DNA of 64,000 nt from positions 45,028 to 109,027 of the forward strand of contig NZ_AWFX01000026.1 in NCBI RefSeq assembly GCF_000463115.2. The letters run 5' to 3'. The DNA comes from Franconibacter helveticus LMG 23732. Its GTDB lineage: Bacteria > Pseudomonadota > Gammaproteobacteria > Enterobacterales > Enterobacteriaceae. The notes below the pieces were generated by a model, which saw nothing but the letters and a program-made list of their open reading frames with translations, was not told where the DNA came from and did no database searches. Numbering within the stretch: the first letter of the stretch is position 1; every line of letters begins with the position of its first letter. The translations under genes and the position numbers were made by a program. This document shows positions 8,797-19,697 of the stretch, piece by piece.

Positions 8797-10029
8797 TTAA
8801 TTTACCGCGTCAATTTCCCACCCCGTATTCCAGTGCGAAGCCAGCGCCGCAGGCAAGGAGGCGCAGATGACTTGCTTCGCGCCCTGCCAGAGAGCAAATT
8901 CGCTAATGGCTTTTTGCAAACCTGCAACCATTCCCGCGCCAGGCCTTACGCCTTCTTCAAGCCAAAGGTTGATAACCTCAAGCTGCTGACGCTGGCGGTG
9001 CATTTTTGCATCCATTCGCCCCACTAACGCGCCCTGATGCAATAGCGGTAAAACAAAGTAGCCATACTGCCGTTTTTGCGCCGGGGTATAGCACTCCAGA
9101 CGATAAGAAAAATCAAAAAACTGTTCGGCGCGACGGCGATCCCAGACTACGGGATCGAAAGGCGACAGCACTGCGCTGTGCGTAGCATTTAGTTTATTCG
9201 CCTGCGCTTGTGATAACAGCGGTAAAAGCGACTGATGCAGCCACATCGGGCCAAGCCGCTCGACGTCGACTTGCACGACCCGCCCTTCCCTTTGCCACTC
9301 TTCCAGTAAAGGCAGAGCCTTAATATTGCGTAAGCGGTAATAGTCCGCCAGCCAGTCGGCGCGAAAAATACCAAGGCTTCGGGCGCTGTTTTCCAGCATT
9401 TTCACTTCAGCATGCGCCTGTTCAATTAAATGAAGCGCATCATCCCAGTGCGGCAGTACCCGGGAAGTGAGGTCGTAAACGCGCTGGAAATTGCGCCGCT
9501 CTACCACCATGACTTTACCGGCGGTAAATAGCCCCTCCAGATGCTTCTTATGGGGTTTCCATTCCCACCAGCCGCTTGCGCCTTTGTGCGGATGCTCAAA
9601 ATCTGCGGAGCGAACCGGACCATTAAGTTCAATATGCTCAAGCAATTGCGCAATTTCTTGCGCATGTTCCGTCATCCATTCCGGGCGGTATTTCCAGCCC
9701 ATCTTTTCCGGATTCAACATGCGATGGCGCACCAGGGCAAAATCGCTTCGCGGCATGAAACAGGCTTCGTGCGCCCAATATTCCATTAGCTCGCCGCGCG
9801 CCAGCGCTTCGTCGAGCCACACATTTGGAAAGCGGCCGAGACGGCTGAAAAGCACCAGATAAGGACTGCGTGCGACAATGTTAATCGTGTCTATCTGCAA
9901 CAGCGACATGCGGGAAACGGTGGCGAGAATATCTTCTTGCCGGGCGAAACGGCGGGGCTTCTTCAGCAGGCCCTGCGCCGCCAGATGAAGATGCCGCGCC
10001 GCGCGCAAAGAGAGGTTTATTCGGGACAT
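8797..10029 (-). CDS. ycaQ: Interstrand-crosslink DNA glycosylase YcaQ (AlkZ family)
   Basis: HTH_42-superfamily DNA glycosylase. E. coli YcaQ removes N7-alkylguanine adducts and unhooks nitrogen-mustard interstrand crosslinks. It has 410 residues, full length. The catalytic Q-x-D motif is visible as QID at residues 45-47 in MSLLQIDTINIVARSPY, and the three winged-helix modules typical of AlkZ cover the rest. Transcription runs toward ycaR and kdsB with 51 bases between, while lpxK lies 42 bases upstream on the same strand, so it may share a long leftward operon with msbA and lpxK. Confidence 0.94.
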   Translation of the reverse strand: MSRINLSLRAARHLHLAAQGLLKKPRRFARQEDILATVSRMSLLQIDTINIVARSPYLVLFSRLGRFPNVWLDEALARGELMEYWAHEACFMPRSDFALVRHRMLNPEKMGWKYRPEWMTEHAQEIAQLLEHIELNGPVRSADFEHPHKGASGWWEWKPHKKHLEGLFTAGKVMVVERRNFQRVYDLTSRVLPHWDDALHLIEQAHAEVKMLENSARSLGIFRADWLADYYRLRNIKALPLLEEWQREGRVVQVDVERLGPMWLHQSLLPLLSQAQANKLNATHSAVLSPFDPVVWDRRRAEQFFDFSYRLECYTPAQKRQYGYFVLPLLHQGALVGRMDAKMHRQRQQLEVINLWLEEGVRPGAGMVAGLQKAISEFALWQGAKQVICASLPAALASHWNTGWEIDAVN

Positions 10030-10071
10030 GGCTTCGGCTTCCTGTCAGAAAAGATGCGAAGCCGAAAAGGG

Positions 10072-11049
10072 CTAACGCACCAGTGCGTGTAAGGTATCCA
10101 CCAGTTCATCAGCCTGCGAACCGGCAAATGTGGCATCAACCGGCAGGTACCACCACTGCGGACGCGCGAATTCGCGACATTTCACCGCATCCTTCTCCGT
10201 CATCACCAGAGACTGCTTATCGTTGATAAACGCAGCCACTTGCGCTTCGTCCAGTGCCTGATGATCGGCAAGGCTGATGGTCTTGACCGGCTGAACGCCA
10301 GCCTGTTCCAGCGTGGCGAAAAAACGCGGCGGATGGCCAATTCCCGCCATGGCGACGACCTGCGGCAAGCTGTCAACGGAACGTTTTTCCCCCGTTTGCA
10401 GGTTGATGGCAAGGCCAGGCTGAAGGGTCATGGCAATTTCGCCTGTATGCGCTTCGCCGCCATTGGTGATAACCGCATCCACGCTACGAAGCCTTCCGGC
10501 GCGCTCGCGCATCGGACCTGCCGGCAGCCACCAGCCGTTGCCAAAGCGTCGCGCGCCGTCAATGACCACGATTTCTTTGTCTCTGGCCAGCGCGTAATGT
10601 TGCAGGCCGTCATCGGTAATAATGATTTGCAGCGGATGCGCAGCAAGCAGCGCCTTGACCGCATCGGCCCGCACCGGAGAAACAGCAACAGGCGCGCCAG
10701 TTCGCTGAAAAATTAATACCGGTTCGTCGCCCGCTTCGCCAGTGGAGGTCTGCGGCGTTAAAAGCAGAGGATAATGGGCTGCTTTACCGCCATAGCCCCG
10801 CGATACCACACCAACCCGCACGCCGCGCCGTTGCAGTTGTTCAACCAGCCAGACCACGACCGGCGTTTTACCATTACCGCCCGCAGTAAGGTTGCCTACC
10901 ACCACAACCGGTACCGGAGCGCGCCAGGCGCGACGCAGGCCAAGCCGGTAGCTCAACTTAATCAGGCCGCTTACCAACCCATAGAGCCAGGAAAAAGGCA
11001 ACAGCAGCAGCCACAGCGGAGACTGACCGGACCAGATGCGCTCAATCAT
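10072..11049 (-). CDS. lpxK: Tetraacyldisaccharide 4'-kinase LpxK
   Basis: Phosphorylates the 4' position of the lipid A disaccharide precursor to give lipid IVA, acting at the inner face of the cytoplasmic membrane. It has 325 residues, close to the E. coli enzyme. An N-terminal membrane-anchoring helix (about 10-30) precedes a P-loop, TAGGNGKT (55-62). The conserved DDGLQHY follows at about 148. Its ATG overlaps the end of msbA by 4 bases, so lipid A completion and lipid A flipping are translationally linked, as in other enterics. Confidence 0.97.
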   Translation of the reverse strand: MIERIWSGQSPLWLLLLPFSWLYGLVSGLIKLSYRLGLRRAWRAPVPVVVVGNLTAGGNGKTPVVVWLVEQLQRRGVRVGVVSRGYGGKAAHYPLLLTPQTSTGEAGDEPVLIFQRTGAPVAVSPVRADAVKALLAAHPLQIIITDDGLQHYALARDKEIVVIDGARRFGNGWWLPAGPMRERAGRLRSVDAVITNGGEAHTGEIAMTLQPGLAINLQTGEKRSVDSLPQVVAMAGIGHPPRFFATLEQAGVQPVKTISLADHQALDEAQVAAFINDKQSLVMTEKDAVKCREFARPQWWYLPVDATFAGSQADELVDTLHALVR

Positions 11050-12794
11050 TCGCCAAACTGCATTTTATGAAGCTGAGCATAAACGCCGCCATGGGCAAGC
11101 AATGCCGCATGATTGCCGCGTTCGACAATACGGCCATCTTCCACCACGACTATCTCATCAGCCTGTTCGATGGTGGAAAGCCGATGTGCGATAACCAGCG
11201 AAGTACGGTTTTTTTGCAGCTCATCCAGCGCAGCCTGAATGGCTCGTTCAGATTCCGTATCCAGCGCCGACGTCGCTTCATCCAGAATAAGAATGGGGCT
11301 GTCGCGCAGCAGCGCGCGGGCGATGGCGATACGTTGACGCTGACCGCCGGAAAGCAGCACGCCGTTTTCGCCAATGACGGTATCCAGACCGTTATCCATT
11401 TTGTTGATGAAGTCCATGGCATAGGCCATACGGGCGGCTTTTTCGATATCTTCGCGGCTGTAATCTTCCGTACGAGCATAGGCGATGTTGTTCGCAATGG
11501 TGTCGTTAAACAGATGAACGTTCTGAGAAACCAGCGCAACCTGATTACGTAAAGATGAGAGCGTATATTCACGCAGATCATGGCCGTCCATCAGGATTTC
11601 GCCGTCGTCAATATCGTAAAAACGGGTGATAAGACTGGCGATGGTTGATTTACCCGACCCCGAACGGCCTACCAGCGCCACGGTTTTCCCTGCCGGGATA
11701 GTCAGGTTGATATCGCGCAGAGCGGGAATATCACGCCCCGGATAAGTGAACGTAACATGGCGAAATTCCACATCGCCTTTAGCACGTTCAATAACGCGCG
11801 TCCCTTCATCTTTTTCCTGCTCGCTGTCCAGAATAGCGAACAGCGTCTGGCATGCCGCCATGCCGCGCTGGAACTGCGCGTTTACGTTAGTTAACGACTT
11901 CAGCGGGCGCATCAGGGCTATCATGGAAGAAAAGACCACGGTGATGGTCCCTGCGGTTAATGTTTCCATCACGCTCGGGAAGCTCGCTGCATACAGCACA
12001 AAAGCAAGCGCCAGCGAGGCGATGAGCTGAATAAGCGGATCGGATATAGAAGAGGCGGAAACCATCTTCATACCCTGAAGACGCATCTTGTTACTGACTT
12101 TCGCAAAGCGATCGGCCTCTACCTCCTGGCCGCCGAAAATCAGTACCTCTTTATGCCCTTTCAGCATCTGTTCCGCACTCGTGGTCACCTGCCCCATCGT
12201 GTTCTGCATATTTTTACTGATGCTGCGAAAGCGCTTTGAGACGATACGGATGGCAACAGAGACGATGGGCGCCAGGACAATCAAAATCAGGGAAAGCTGC
12301 CAGCTGTAATAAAACATCATAATGAACAGGCCGATAATCGACGCGCCTTCGCGCACTACGGTGATAAGCGCGCTGGATGAGGAAGAGGCAACCTGTTCAG
12401 AATCGTAAGTAATACGGGAAAGCAGCGTACCGGTGGACTGTTTATCAAAGAAGGCGACAGGCATGCCCATCATGTGATTAAACAGGCGACGACGCATGGT
12501 CATGACTACTTTGCCTGACACCCATGAAATGCAGTAGCTTGAAACATAACTGGTGATGCCACGCAGAACCATCAATCCTATCACTACCAGCGGCATCCAT
12601 AGCAAAACAGAGCGGTCTGTTTTGCCAAAACCTTCATCCAGCAGAGGCTTAAGCAGCGACAGCATATAAGTGTCGCTGGCCGCGTTGAGGATTAACGCTA
12701 CCGCTGCCACTATCAGCCCGGCTTTAAAAGGGGCGATAATAGGCCAGAGACGGCGGAAGGTCTGCCACGTGGAAAGATCTTTATCGTTATGCAT
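11046..12794 (-). CDS. msbA: Lipid A export ATP-binding/permease protein MsbA
   Basis: Homodimeric ABC half-transporter that flips core-lipid A across the inner membrane. It has 582 residues, identical in length to E. coli MsbA. Six transmembrane helices occupy about residues 20-310. The nucleotide-binding domain follows, with Walker [10 protein letters not shown] (376-384), the LSGGQRQR signature near 481 and Walker B ILILDEAT near 501. It is the upstream partner of lpxK, overlapping it by 4 bases. ycaI lies 36 bases upstream on the same strand, the same layout as E. coli. Confidence 0.98.
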   Translation of the reverse strand: MHNDKDLSTWQTFRRLWPIIAPFKAGLIVAAVALILNAASDTYMLSLLKPLLDEGFGKTDRSVLLWMPLVVIGLMVLRGITSYVSSYCISWVSGKVVMTMRRRLFNHMMGMPVAFFDKQSTGTLLSRITYDSEQVASSSSSALITVVREGASIIGLFIMMFYYSWQLSLILIVLAPIVSVAIRIVSKRFRSISKNMQNTMGQVTTSAEQMLKGHKEVLIFGGQEVEADRFAKVSNKMRLQGMKMVSASSISDPLIQLIASLALAFVLYAASFPSVMETLTAGTITVVFSSMIALMRPLKSLTNVNAQFQRGMAACQTLFAILDSEQEKDEGTRVIERAKGDVEFRHVTFTYPGRDIPALRDINLTIPAGKTVALVGRSGSGKSTIASLITRFYDIDDGEILMDGHDLREYTLSSLRNQVALVSQNVHLFNDTIANNIAYARTEDYSREDIEKAARMAYAMDFINKMDNGLDTVIGENGVLLSGGQRQRIAIARALLRDSPILILDEATSALDTESERAIQAALDELQKNRTSLVIAHRLSTIEQADEIVVVEDGRIVERGNHAALLAHGGVYAQLHKMQFGE

Positions 12795-12830
12795 TCATAA
12801 AACCAGCATTTGTTGAAATAGCCGCATATT

Positions 12831-15098
12831 CTACCTGTTATCCGCAGGTGCGCCAAACCACTGATGATACCAGCGGGGCAAAATTTGCTCGCGTAACCCT
12901 TTTATTTGCCAGCCTTCTGGTGAAAAATCCACCGTTAACTGTCCTGACTGCGCCGTGTCGTACCAGCGATAGCCATGCCTGCCATAACGTCGGGTGACTT
13001 TCACAGAAGGCAAGCGCCAGGCGTTATAACGCGATACCGAAGCCAGGGCGGCTCTCCCGTCGACCTGCGACAACAGCTGTTCGCTGGAAGAGGTGCGGCT
13101 GCCATGATGAGGAACAATCAGCAATTCCGATCGTAGCGCCTGCCGGTAATTTTTTAACATAGTCAGCTCAGCTGGCGCTTCAATGTCGCCTGTAAGCAAC
13201 ACGCTGTTTCGCCCGTCGTTCACCCTCACAACACAGGAGCCGTTATTGCCAGCCTTTACCGCCCCGGCAAGAGGCCAGTGCGCTGTGAAGCTCAACCCTT
13301 GCCAACGCCAGTTTTCGCCTCGTAGACAAGGCTGATGGTGCGCCCAGCCCAACGCACTGCGGACCGTAAGGTGTGGCCAGGCGCGTAATACGCTCTCCAG
13401 CCCGCCGCGATGGTCAAGGTGTTCATGACTAAGGATAACCCCGTCAGGTTGCAGGTTGCGCCAGCGCAGCCAGGGAATGATGGTCTGCTGACCGCTGTCG
13501 CCGCCGGGCCAGGCGTTGCCCGTGTCATACAGCATTGCCCTGCCGTTACGCTCAATCACCACCGCAAGGCCGTGTCCGACATCCAGCATATGCAGCGACC
13601 ACCCTACTTTTTTTTGTAGCAACCAAAGCGGCGTCGCCAGCAACCCAATGATGATGACAGCAAGCGCAGGCGAGAAAAAATGAAAGCGCAGCCGCCAGAG
13701 CACGATGCCAAACCAGGGCGCAAACGCCAGCCAGCAATAACGTTCATCAACGTCGAGCCACCCTTCAGGCAGATTACGCAGGAAGGCAAACAGGGTTTCA
13801 AGTAAGTTATCTGCAAGCCCCCATACACCCTGTTCCGCCCACTGCCATCCGGTAAGGTTAAGGAGCATCCCCGTAAGGATAAGCGGCACGGCCAAAAAGG
13901 TAATGGCAGGCACGGCAACCAGATTCGCTGCAAGCGAAGTCAGGCTCACGCCATGAAAAAGCACGAGCTGAACAGGCATTAGCAGCAGTGTTATGCCGGC
14001 TTGTAAGTGCGCTAATTTCAGGGGAAATCGCCACCAGACTTTTGCCTGCTTAAAAGGAAAGGGAACCCACTGGTACCAGAAAATAAGCGCAGCGACAGCG
14101 AATGCAGATAACCACAGACTTTCAGAAAGTATGGCCGTTGGTTCAATAAAGAGTATGCCTGCCACGCAGCAGAGCCAGACTTGCCAGGGGGTCCAGTTTC
14201 GACCGCTAAGGCGCAGCAGGCTCCAGAGAAAAATAGCGACCAGTGTCCGCACCGCGGGAGGGTTACTGCCAGCAAGCCATGTATAAACTGAGGCGCTTAT
14301 CAGCATTGTCAGTAACGGAAAGCGATAACCGATACGGTGTGCCGGTAACGAAAGCTGTAATAAGCGCGCCAGAAGCCAACCAAGCGATCCGGCAAGTCCG
14401 ATATGCAGTCCGGATATCGCCATCAGATGCGCAGTGCCAGTGTTGCGCAGCAGCATTTTAATTTCAGGGCTAAGCTTAAGCCGCTCGCCAAAACCCAGTG
14501 CCAGGATGACATCCCGCCAGGCAAACGGCGTAAGCGATGCGCTAACAGACGCGATATAACGTGAGCGCCAGTTGCAGTCGCCGCCCTTAATCCGCGCCTC
14601 GATTATTCTGCCCGTAAGCGGCATACGCTGCGACAGCGCATAGCGCTGGTTATCAAATCCGCCTTCGTTTAATTGCCCGTGCACCGGGCGCAACCGCAGC
14701 GTCATATCCATGCGCTGCCCGACACAAACATGCTCGGGTAGATAGCTCCCTCGCAACACCACGCCGATGGCGGGAAAAACCCAGCGGTTATTAATTCTGG
14801 TGATATTGATTTGATGTTCCGTCGCGCCATCGGTGCGGATAACCACCGCTTCCACGCGCTGGTTACCTGATAAAAGCGAGTTAAAAGGCCAGCCAAGTTC
14901 TCTGGCAGCCAGCACTGACCAACAAAAAAAGAGTACTGTGCAGGCAAAGTGCTTCTGACTGCCTTTCAGCCATCGGCAACCACTGCAAGCCAGTAGAGCA
15001 ACAAATAGGGTTATGCCTTCGGCAGGAAGCGCCGGAAGGAACAACAACGGTAGCGCTCCAAAAATTACGCACAGGCAGAGAGCCGGAAGAGTAAGCAT
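12831..15098 (-). CDS. ycaI: YcaI, ComEC/Rec2-family membrane protein
   Basis: A polytopic membrane protein of the ComEC DNA-uptake channel family, 755 residues (E. coli YcaI about 754). It has a short N-terminal hydrophobic region, a DUF4131/OB-like section, the Competence membrane domain (about 200-470, with HLMAISGLHIGL near its start), and a C-terminal metallo-beta-lactamase domain. The last carries the metal-binding string SHEHLDH and a second LIVPHHGS motif. A strong ribosome site (AGGAGG) precedes ATG at 15098. Enterics lacking a complete competence pilus still keep this gene, so a role in DNA uptake or scavenging here is plausible but not shown by context. Confidence 0.92.
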   Translation of the reverse strand: MLTLPALCLCVIFGALPLLFLPALPAEGITLFVALLACSGCRWLKGSQKHFACTVLFFCWSVLAARELGWPFNSLLSGNQRVEAVVIRTDGATEHQINITRINNRWVFPAIGVVLRGSYLPEHVCVGQRMDMTLRLRPVHGQLNEGGFDNQRYALSQRMPLTGRIIEARIKGGDCNWRSRYIASVSASLTPFAWRDVILALGFGERLKLSPEIKMLLRNTGTAHLMAISGLHIGLAGSLGWLLARLLQLSLPAHRIGYRFPLLTMLISASVYTWLAGSNPPAVRTLVAIFLWSLLRLSGRNWTPWQVWLCCVAGILFIEPTAILSESLWLSAFAVAALIFWYQWVPFPFKQAKVWWRFPLKLAHLQAGITLLLMPVQLVLFHGVSLTSLAANLVAVPAITFLAVPLILTGMLLNLTGWQWAEQGVWGLADNLLETLFAFLRNLPEGWLDVDERYCWLAFAPWFGIVLWRLRFHFFSPALAVIIIGLLATPLWLLQKKVGWSLHMLDVGHGLAVVIERNGRAMLYDTGNAWPGGDSGQQTIIPWLRWRNLQPDGVILSHEHLDHRGGLESVLRAWPHLTVRSALGWAHHQPCLRGENWRWQGLSFTAHWPLAGAVKAGNNGSCVVRVNDGRNSVLLTGDIEAPAELTMLKNYRQALRSELLIVPHHGSRTSSSEQLLSQVDGRAALASVSRYNAWRLPSVKVTRRYGRHGYRWYDTAQSGQLTVDFSPEGWQIKGLREQILPRWYHQWFGAPADNR

Positions 15099-15250
15099 GA
15101 CGACCTCCTTGTCAGGAGACAGTTTGCTTATCTGGCTTAACGTTGTCAGCGACAGAACAACCGTGTTGCGAGGCGCAGCGAGAGATATTGCTGTAGTTGC
15201 AGCGCTTGCGTTAAGCAGTACGAGCAGGCTCGCATCTTAAAAAAACACAA

Positions 15251-15283
15251 AAAAAATCGGCACCCTGAAAGGTGCCGATTTTT
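15251..15283. terminator. Rho-independent terminator of ihfB
   Basis: Arms AAAATCGGCACC (15253-15264) and GGTGCCGATTTT (15271-15282) enclose a 6-base loop. A-rich sequence lies to the left, which becomes the U-tract on the minus-strand transcript. It sits 18 bases after the ihfB stop. Confidence 0.85.
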
Positions 15284-15301
15284 ACTGTTCAAGCCTGAGG
15301 C

Positions 15302-15586
15302 TTAACCATAAATGTTGGCGCGGTCACGTAACTCTTTACCTGGTTTAAAGTGCGGAACGTATTTACCTTCCAGTTCCACTTTGTCGCCGGTTTTGGGATT
15401 ACGTCCGGTGCGAGGAGCGCGATAGTGTAAGGAGAAGCTGCCGAAACCCCGGATTTCAATACGCTCGCCCTGGGCAAGAGTAGAGGCCATATGTTCCAGC
15501 ATCTCTTTTACCGCATCTTCCACCGCTTTCGCCGGGATATGGGAGTGCTGGCTTGCAAGTCTTTCTATGAGTTCTGACTTGGTCAT
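15302..15586 (-). CDS. ihfB: Integration host factor subunit beta
   Basis: Nucleoid-associated DNA-bending protein that pairs with IhfA; it shapes promoters, replication origins and recombination sites. It has 94 residues, the standard length. The HU/IHF signature [18 protein letters not shown] (residues about 46-63) includes the intercalating Pro on the beta-arm. It lies 91 bases downstream of rpsA on the same strand, separated by a UUCG-loop hairpin that may attenuate rather than stop transcription, as ihfB usually also has its own promoter. A good terminator follows. Confidence 0.98.
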   Translation of the reverse strand: MTKSELIERLASQHSHIPAKAVEDAVKEMLEHMASTLAQGERIEIRGFGSFSLHYRAPRTGRNPKTGDKVELEGKYVPHFKPGKELRDRANIYG

Positions 15587-15640
15587 GTTTCCTCCGGTTT
15601 TCTTCCATTACGGAAAATTATTACAGCTATCATCGAACAA

Positions 15641-15658
15641 GGGCGGCCGAAGCCGCCC
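15641..15658 (-). terminator. GC-rich hairpin between rpsA and ihfB (possible attenuator)
   Basis: Perfect arms GGGCGGC and GCCGCCC with a CGAA loop (UUCG on the minus-strand RNA). The downstream run TTGTTCG is only weakly U-rich, so this may be a partial terminator or an RNA-stabilising hairpin between rpsA and ihfB. Confidence 0.5.
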
Positions 15659-15677
15659 TGATTTAGCGCCCGGACGA

Positions 15678-17351
15678 TTACTCGCCTTTAGCTGCTTTGA
15701 ACGCTTCAGCCATTGCGTTAGAGAAGTTGCCTTCTTCCTGTTTGTTGTTAACAGAAGCGATTGCATCTTTCTCGTCTGCTTCGTCTTTAGCACGAACAGA
15801 CAGGCTTACTACGCGGTTCTTACGGTCAACGCCAGTGAATTTAGCTTCAACGTCGTCGCCTACGTTCAGAACCAGAGTAGCGTCTTCTACGCGGTCACGA
15901 GAAGCTTCAGAAGCGCGCAGGTAACCTTCAACGCCGTCTGCTAATTCAACTGTAGCACCTTTCGCGTCAACTGCCGTTACTTTACCAGTAACGATAGCGC
16001 CTTTCTTGTTCAGCGCAACGTAGTTGTTGAACGGATCTTCCGCCAGCTGCTTAACGCCCAGGGAGATACGCTCGCGCTCTGCGTCAACCTGCAGAACAAC
16101 GGCTGCGATTTCGTCGCCTTTTTTGTATTCACGAACTGCTTCTTCGCCTGCAACGTTCCAGGAGATGTCAGACAGGTGAACCAGGCCGTCGATACCGCCG
16201 TCCAGGCCGATGAAGATACCGAAGTCAGTGATAGACTTGATTTTACCTTCAACGCGGTCGCCTTTGTTGTGGGTTTCAGCGAACTGCTGCCACGGGTTGG
16301 CTTTGCACTGCTTCAGGCCCAGGGAGATACGACGACGTTCTTCGTCGATATCCAGAACCATAACTTCCACTACGTCGCCCACGTTAACAACTTTGGACGG
16401 GTGGATGTTTTTGTTGGTCCAGTCCATTTCGGAAACGTGCACCAGGCCTTCAACGCCTTCTTCGATTTCAACGAAGCAGCCGTAGTCGGTCAGGTTGGTC
16501 ACGCGGCCAGTCAGCTTGGTGCCTTCCGGGTAGCGCTTAGCGATAGCGACCCACGGATCTTCGCCCAGCTGTTTCAGACCCAGAGAAACACGGGTACGCT
16601 CGCGGTCGAACTTCAGCACTTTAACAGTGATTTCGTCGCCCACATTGACGATTTCGCTCGGATGCTTAACGCGTTTCCAGGCCATGTCAGTGATGTGCAG
16701 CAGGCCGTCAACGCCGCCCAGATCAACGAATGCACCGTAGTCAGTGAGGTTCTTAACGATACCTTTAACTTCCATGCCTTCCTGGAGGTTTTCCAGCAGC
16801 TGATCGCGCTCTGCGCTGTTTTCAGATTCGATAACGGCACGACGGGAAACCACAACGTTGTTGCGCTTCTGGTCCAGCTTGATGACTTTGAACTCAAGCT
16901 CTTTGCCTTCAAGGTGCAGGGTGTCACGAACCGGACGCACGTCTACCAGAGAACCCGGCAGGAACGCACGAATACCGTTCAGCTCAACAGTGAAGCCGCC
17001 CTTGACTTTGCCATTGATAACACCAGTAACGGTTGCAGCTTCTTCGTAAGCTTTTTCCAGCATCAGCCACGCTTCGTGACGTTTAGCTTTCTCACGAGAC
17101 AGCAGGGTTTCGCCGAAACCGTCTTCTACTGCATCCAGAGCAACGTCAACTTCGTCACCAACCTGGATTTCAATTTCGCCCTGGGCGTTTTTGAACTGCT
17201 CTGCCGGAATGGCGGACTCAGATTTCAGACCGGCGTCAACCAGTACTACGTCTTTGTCGATAGCAACAACAACACCACGAACGATAGAACCCGGGCGGGT
17301 TTCGATTTCTTTCAGGGATTCTTCAAAAAGTTGAGCAAAAGATTCAGTCAT
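15678..17351 (-). CDS. rpsA: 30S ribosomal protein S1
   Basis: Largest ribosomal protein; it binds mRNA leaders and allows initiation on structured or weak Shine-Dalgarno messages. It has 557 residues, the same length as E. coli S1. Six S1 (OB-fold) repeats are readable, each with the GxVxxxxDyGaFV pattern, for example [40 protein letters not shown] and [20 protein letters not shown]. The two N-terminal repeats bind the ribosome and the last four bind RNA. It lies 111 bases downstream of cmk, with a structured leader in between that suits the known autogenous control of S1. Codon use is highly biased, as expected for an abundant protein. Confidence 0.98.
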   Translation of the reverse strand: MTESFAQLFEESLKEIETRPGSIVRGVVVAIDKDVVLVDAGLKSESAIPAEQFKNAQGEIEIQVGDEVDVALDAVEDGFGETLLSREKAKRHEAWLMLEKAYEEAATVTGVINGKVKGGFTVELNGIRAFLPGSLVDVRPVRDTLHLEGKELEFKVIKLDQKRNNVVVSRRAVIESENSAERDQLLENLQEGMEVKGIVKNLTDYGAFVDLGGVDGLLHITDMAWKRVKHPSEIVNVGDEITVKVLKFDRERTRVSLGLKQLGEDPWVAIAKRYPEGTKLTGRVTNLTDYGCFVEIEEGVEGLVHVSEMDWTNKNIHPSKVVNVGDVVEVMVLDIDEERRRISLGLKQCKANPWQQFAETHNKGDRVEGKIKSITDFGIFIGLDGGIDGLVHLSDISWNVAGEEAVREYKKGDEIAAVVLQVDAERERISLGVKQLAEDPFNNYVALNKKGAIVTGKVTAVDAKGATVELADGVEGYLRASEASRDRVEDATLVLNVGDDVEAKFTGVDRKNRVVSLSVRAKDEADEKDAIASVNNKQEEGNFSNAMAEAFKAAKGE

Positions 17352-17414
17352 GTTTAATCTTCAGAGTTTAAATTAACGTCCACCTGGCATCGTGCTGGAT
17401 GGGGTTGTTTCACA

Positions 17415-17445
17415 TACCCGCTGTCACTCCATTGCAGCGGGGGTA
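17415..17445 (-). promoter_or_regulatory. Hairpin in rpsA leader (candidate S1 autoregulatory element)
   Basis: TACCCGCTG (17415-17423) pairs with CAGCGGG plus GGTA (17435-17445) in the cmk-rpsA spacer. Enteric rpsA leaders fold into several hairpins that S1 recognises to repress its own translation. This stem could be one of them, or a cmk processing or terminator structure. Confidence 0.4.
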
Positions 17446-17462
17446 CTGCAAATTCTGTCGCG

Positions 17463-18149
17463 TTATTTCGCGAGCGCCAGCTTTTCGCGGGCGTAATTCA
17501 GCGCTTTTTCAATGACTTGCTCAATACTCAGGCGGGTTGAGTCCAGCACTAAAGCATCTTCAGCAGGCACCAGCGGCGCTACTGGCCGGTTACGATCGCG
17601 CTCATCGCGCTCTTTTATCTCGGCCAAAAGGCGTTCAAAGTTAACACTAAACCCCTTTTCCTGCAACTGTAGCATACGGCGATGCGCGCGCTCTTCCGAG
17701 GAAGCATCGAGGAAAATTTTTACTGGCGCATCAGGGAATACCACGGTTCCCATGTCGCGTCCGTCGGCAATCAAACCGGGGTTTTCGCGAAAAGCGCGTT
17801 GGCGGCGCAGCAATGCTTCGCGCACGCGCGGAAAAGCGGCAACCTGCGAGGCGGCGTTCGCTACTTCCTGGGTACGAATCTCACCACTGACGTCTTCTCC
17901 TTCAAGCACGACTTCCAGCTCGCCGTTCTGGGCGATAAAACGCACATCCAGATGAGCAGCCAACGGCACCAGTGCTTCTTCGGAAGTTACATCGACATGA
18001 TGATGCAATGCCGCCAGCGCCAGAACGCGGTAGATAGCGCCTGAATCCAGCAGATGCCACTGCAAGGCTTCAGCCATGGCTTTACACAGCGTGCCCTTGC
18101 CAGCGCCGCTTGGGCCGTCAATGGTAATTACCGGGGCGGATGCCGTCAT
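17463..18149 (-). CDS. cmk: Cytidylate kinase
   Basis: Phosphorylates CMP and dCMP using ATP for nucleotide salvage and CDP supply; cytoplasmic. It has 228 residues from ATG at 18149 ([15 protein letters not shown]). An in-frame start 11 codons upstream is not supported by family length. The P-loop GPSGAGKGT (12-20) and the conserved [12 protein letters not shown] segment are visible. It is transcribed toward rpsA with 111 bases between, as in E. coli, and lies downstream of the aroA terminator. Confidence 0.97.
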   Translation of the reverse strand: MTASAPVITIDGPSGAGKGTLCKAMAEALQWHLLDSGAIYRVLALAALHHHVDVTSEEALVPLAAHLDVRFIAQNGELEVVLEGEDVSGEIRTQEVANAASQVAAFPRVREALLRRQRAFRENPGLIADGRDMGTVVFPDAPVKIFLDASSEERAHRRMLQLQEKGFSVNFERLLAEIKERDERDRNRPVAPLVPAEDALVLDSTRLSIEQVIEKALNYAREKLALAK

Positions 18150-18307
18150 CTTTTTCTCCTTCAATAAATGGCAGGCCTGCAACGTGAACGGCGCGCATTA
18201 TACGCCCGTGCGCAACAGACTGTTATCTTTGCGACGAAATATCATCGTTATTGACGCTGAGTGTAGAAGAATTGGGCAAACGCGCTGTAAGGATATGTCA
18301 TGAAAAG

Positions 18308-18331
18308 AAACCGCATCCTGGGATGCGGTTT
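18308..18331 (-). terminator. Terminator after aroA
   Basis: Arms AAACCGCATCC and GGATGCGGTTT flank a minimal loop. On the minus strand the stem runs into TTTCTTTTC. It lies immediately after the aroA stop codon. Confidence 0.75.
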
Positions 18332-18336
18332 GGCTG

Positions 18337-19623
18337 TCAGGCTGGTGTGCTAATGCGGGCAAGTTGCACGAAATAGTCCGGGAAGGTTTTAGCAGTGCAT
18401 TTCGGATCAAGGATGGTCACTGGCGTATCGGAGAGCGCCACCAGAGAGAAACACATCGCCATACGGTGATCGTTATAAGTGCCAATTTCCGCAATCTGAA
18501 GCTTAGCTGGCGGCGTTATGCTGATGTAGTCATGCCCTTCATCCACTACCGCGCCGACTTTGCGCAGCTCCGTCGCCATGGCCGCCAGGCGGTCCGTTTC
18601 TTTCACACGCCAGTTATAAATATTACGCAGCGTCGTGGTGCCTTTAGCGAACAGCGCCGTCGTCGCGATGGTCATCGCCGCATCAGGAATGTGGTTCATG
18701 TCCATATCGATAGCGTTTAATTCGCCACGGCTACAGGCAATGTAATCATCGCCCCAACAAATTTTGGCGCCCATTTTTTCCAGCACATCGGCGAAGCGGA
18801 TATCGCCCTGCACGCTGTTGCGTCCAATGCCGGTGACTTTAACCGTCCCGCCCTTAATCGCCGCAGCCGCGAGGAAATAAGAGGCTGAAGAAGCATCGCC
18901 CTCAACCAGATATTCGCCTGGCGACTGATATTGCTGGCCGCCGCGCACAACGAAACGCTGGTAATGTTGGTTTTCAACGTCAACGCCGAAGGTTTTCATC
19001 ATGTGCAGCGTGATATCGATATAAGGTTTCGACACCAGGTCGCCTTTGATGGTGATGCTTGTGTCTTCAGACGCCAACGGCGCCGTCATCAGAAGCGCGG
19101 TCAGGAACTGGCTGGAAACCGAGCCGTCCACCTCAACCTGCCCACCCCTGAAGCCGCCGCGCAGTCGCAGCGGAGGATAGTTTTCTTGTTCCAGATAGTC
19201 GATTTGCGCGCCGCCCTGACGCAGCGCGTCAACTAAATGGCCGATGGGACGCTCTTTCATGCGCGGCTCCCCGGTCAGTACGATATTATTCGCGCCGAGG
19301 CATAGCGCAGCAGCGAGCGGACGCATGGCGGTGCCGGCATTCCCCAAAAACAGCTCAAGTTCGTTCCCGGCTTTCAGCGCGCCGCCCTGCCCCACCACTT
19401 CACAGCGAGTGCGGTCTTCAGACAAGGTATAAGCCACGCCCAGCGTTTTAAGCGCGTTGAGCATGTGGCGGACATCGTCGCTATCCAGCAGATTGGTTAA
19501 CACCGTTGTGCCCTGCGCCAGCGCCGCCAGCAGCAAAGCGCGGTTAGAGACGCTCTTGGAGCCGGGAAGATTAATCGCGCCATCCACCAGCGCGATGGGT
19601 TGTAAGGTCAGGGATTCCTGCAT
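18337..19623 (-). CDS. aroA: 3-phosphoshikimate 1-carboxyvinyltransferase (EPSP synthase)
   Basis: Sixth step of the shikimate pathway: transfers enolpyruvyl from PEP to shikimate 3-phosphate. It has 428 residues from ATG at 19623 ([15 protein letters not shown]). An upstream TTG at 19632 would add three residues without family support. The glyphosate-sensitive class I signature [17 protein letters not shown] (about 91-107) is wild type, with Gly and Ala in the usual positions; the second signature [17 protein letters not shown] is intact. It is the second gene of the serC-aroA operon, separated from serC by a strong attenuator-like hairpin. Confidence 0.98.
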   Translation of the reverse strand: MQESLTLQPIALVDGAINLPGSKSVSNRALLLAALAQGTTVLTNLLDSDDVRHMLNALKTLGVAYTLSEDRTRCEVVGQGGALKAGNELELFLGNAGTAMRPLAAALCLGANNIVLTGEPRMKERPIGHLVDALRQGGAQIDYLEQENYPPLRLRGGFRGGQVEVDGSVSSQFLTALLMTAPLASEDTSITIKGDLVSKPYIDITLHMMKTFGVDVENQHYQRFVVRGGQQYQSPGEYLVEGDASSASYFLAAAAIKGGTVKVTGIGRNSVQGDIRFADVLEKMGAKICWGDDYIACSRGELNAIDMDMNHIPDAAMTIATTALFAKGTTTLRNIYNWRVKETDRLAAMATELRKVGAVVDEGHDYISITPPAKLQIAEIGTYNDHRMAMCFSLVALSDTPVTILDPKCTAKTFPDYFVQLARISTPA

Positions 19624-19650
19624 GCGTTGCAAACTCTCACTTAAAACAGA

Positions 19651-19680
19651 ACAAAAACCCCGCGGAAAGCCGCGGGGAAG
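19651..19680 (-). terminator. Attenuator-like hairpin between serC and aroA
   Basis: CCCCGCGG (19658-19665) and CCGCGGGG (19670-19677) form a perfect 8-pair stem with an AAAG loop. Reading leftward it is followed by TTTTTGTTC, a full intrinsic-terminator layout. aroA lies just beyond, so read-through here sets the serC:aroA ratio, as described for the E. coli operon. Confidence 0.8.
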
Positions 19681-19697
19681 ATAATCGAAACCAGGAA

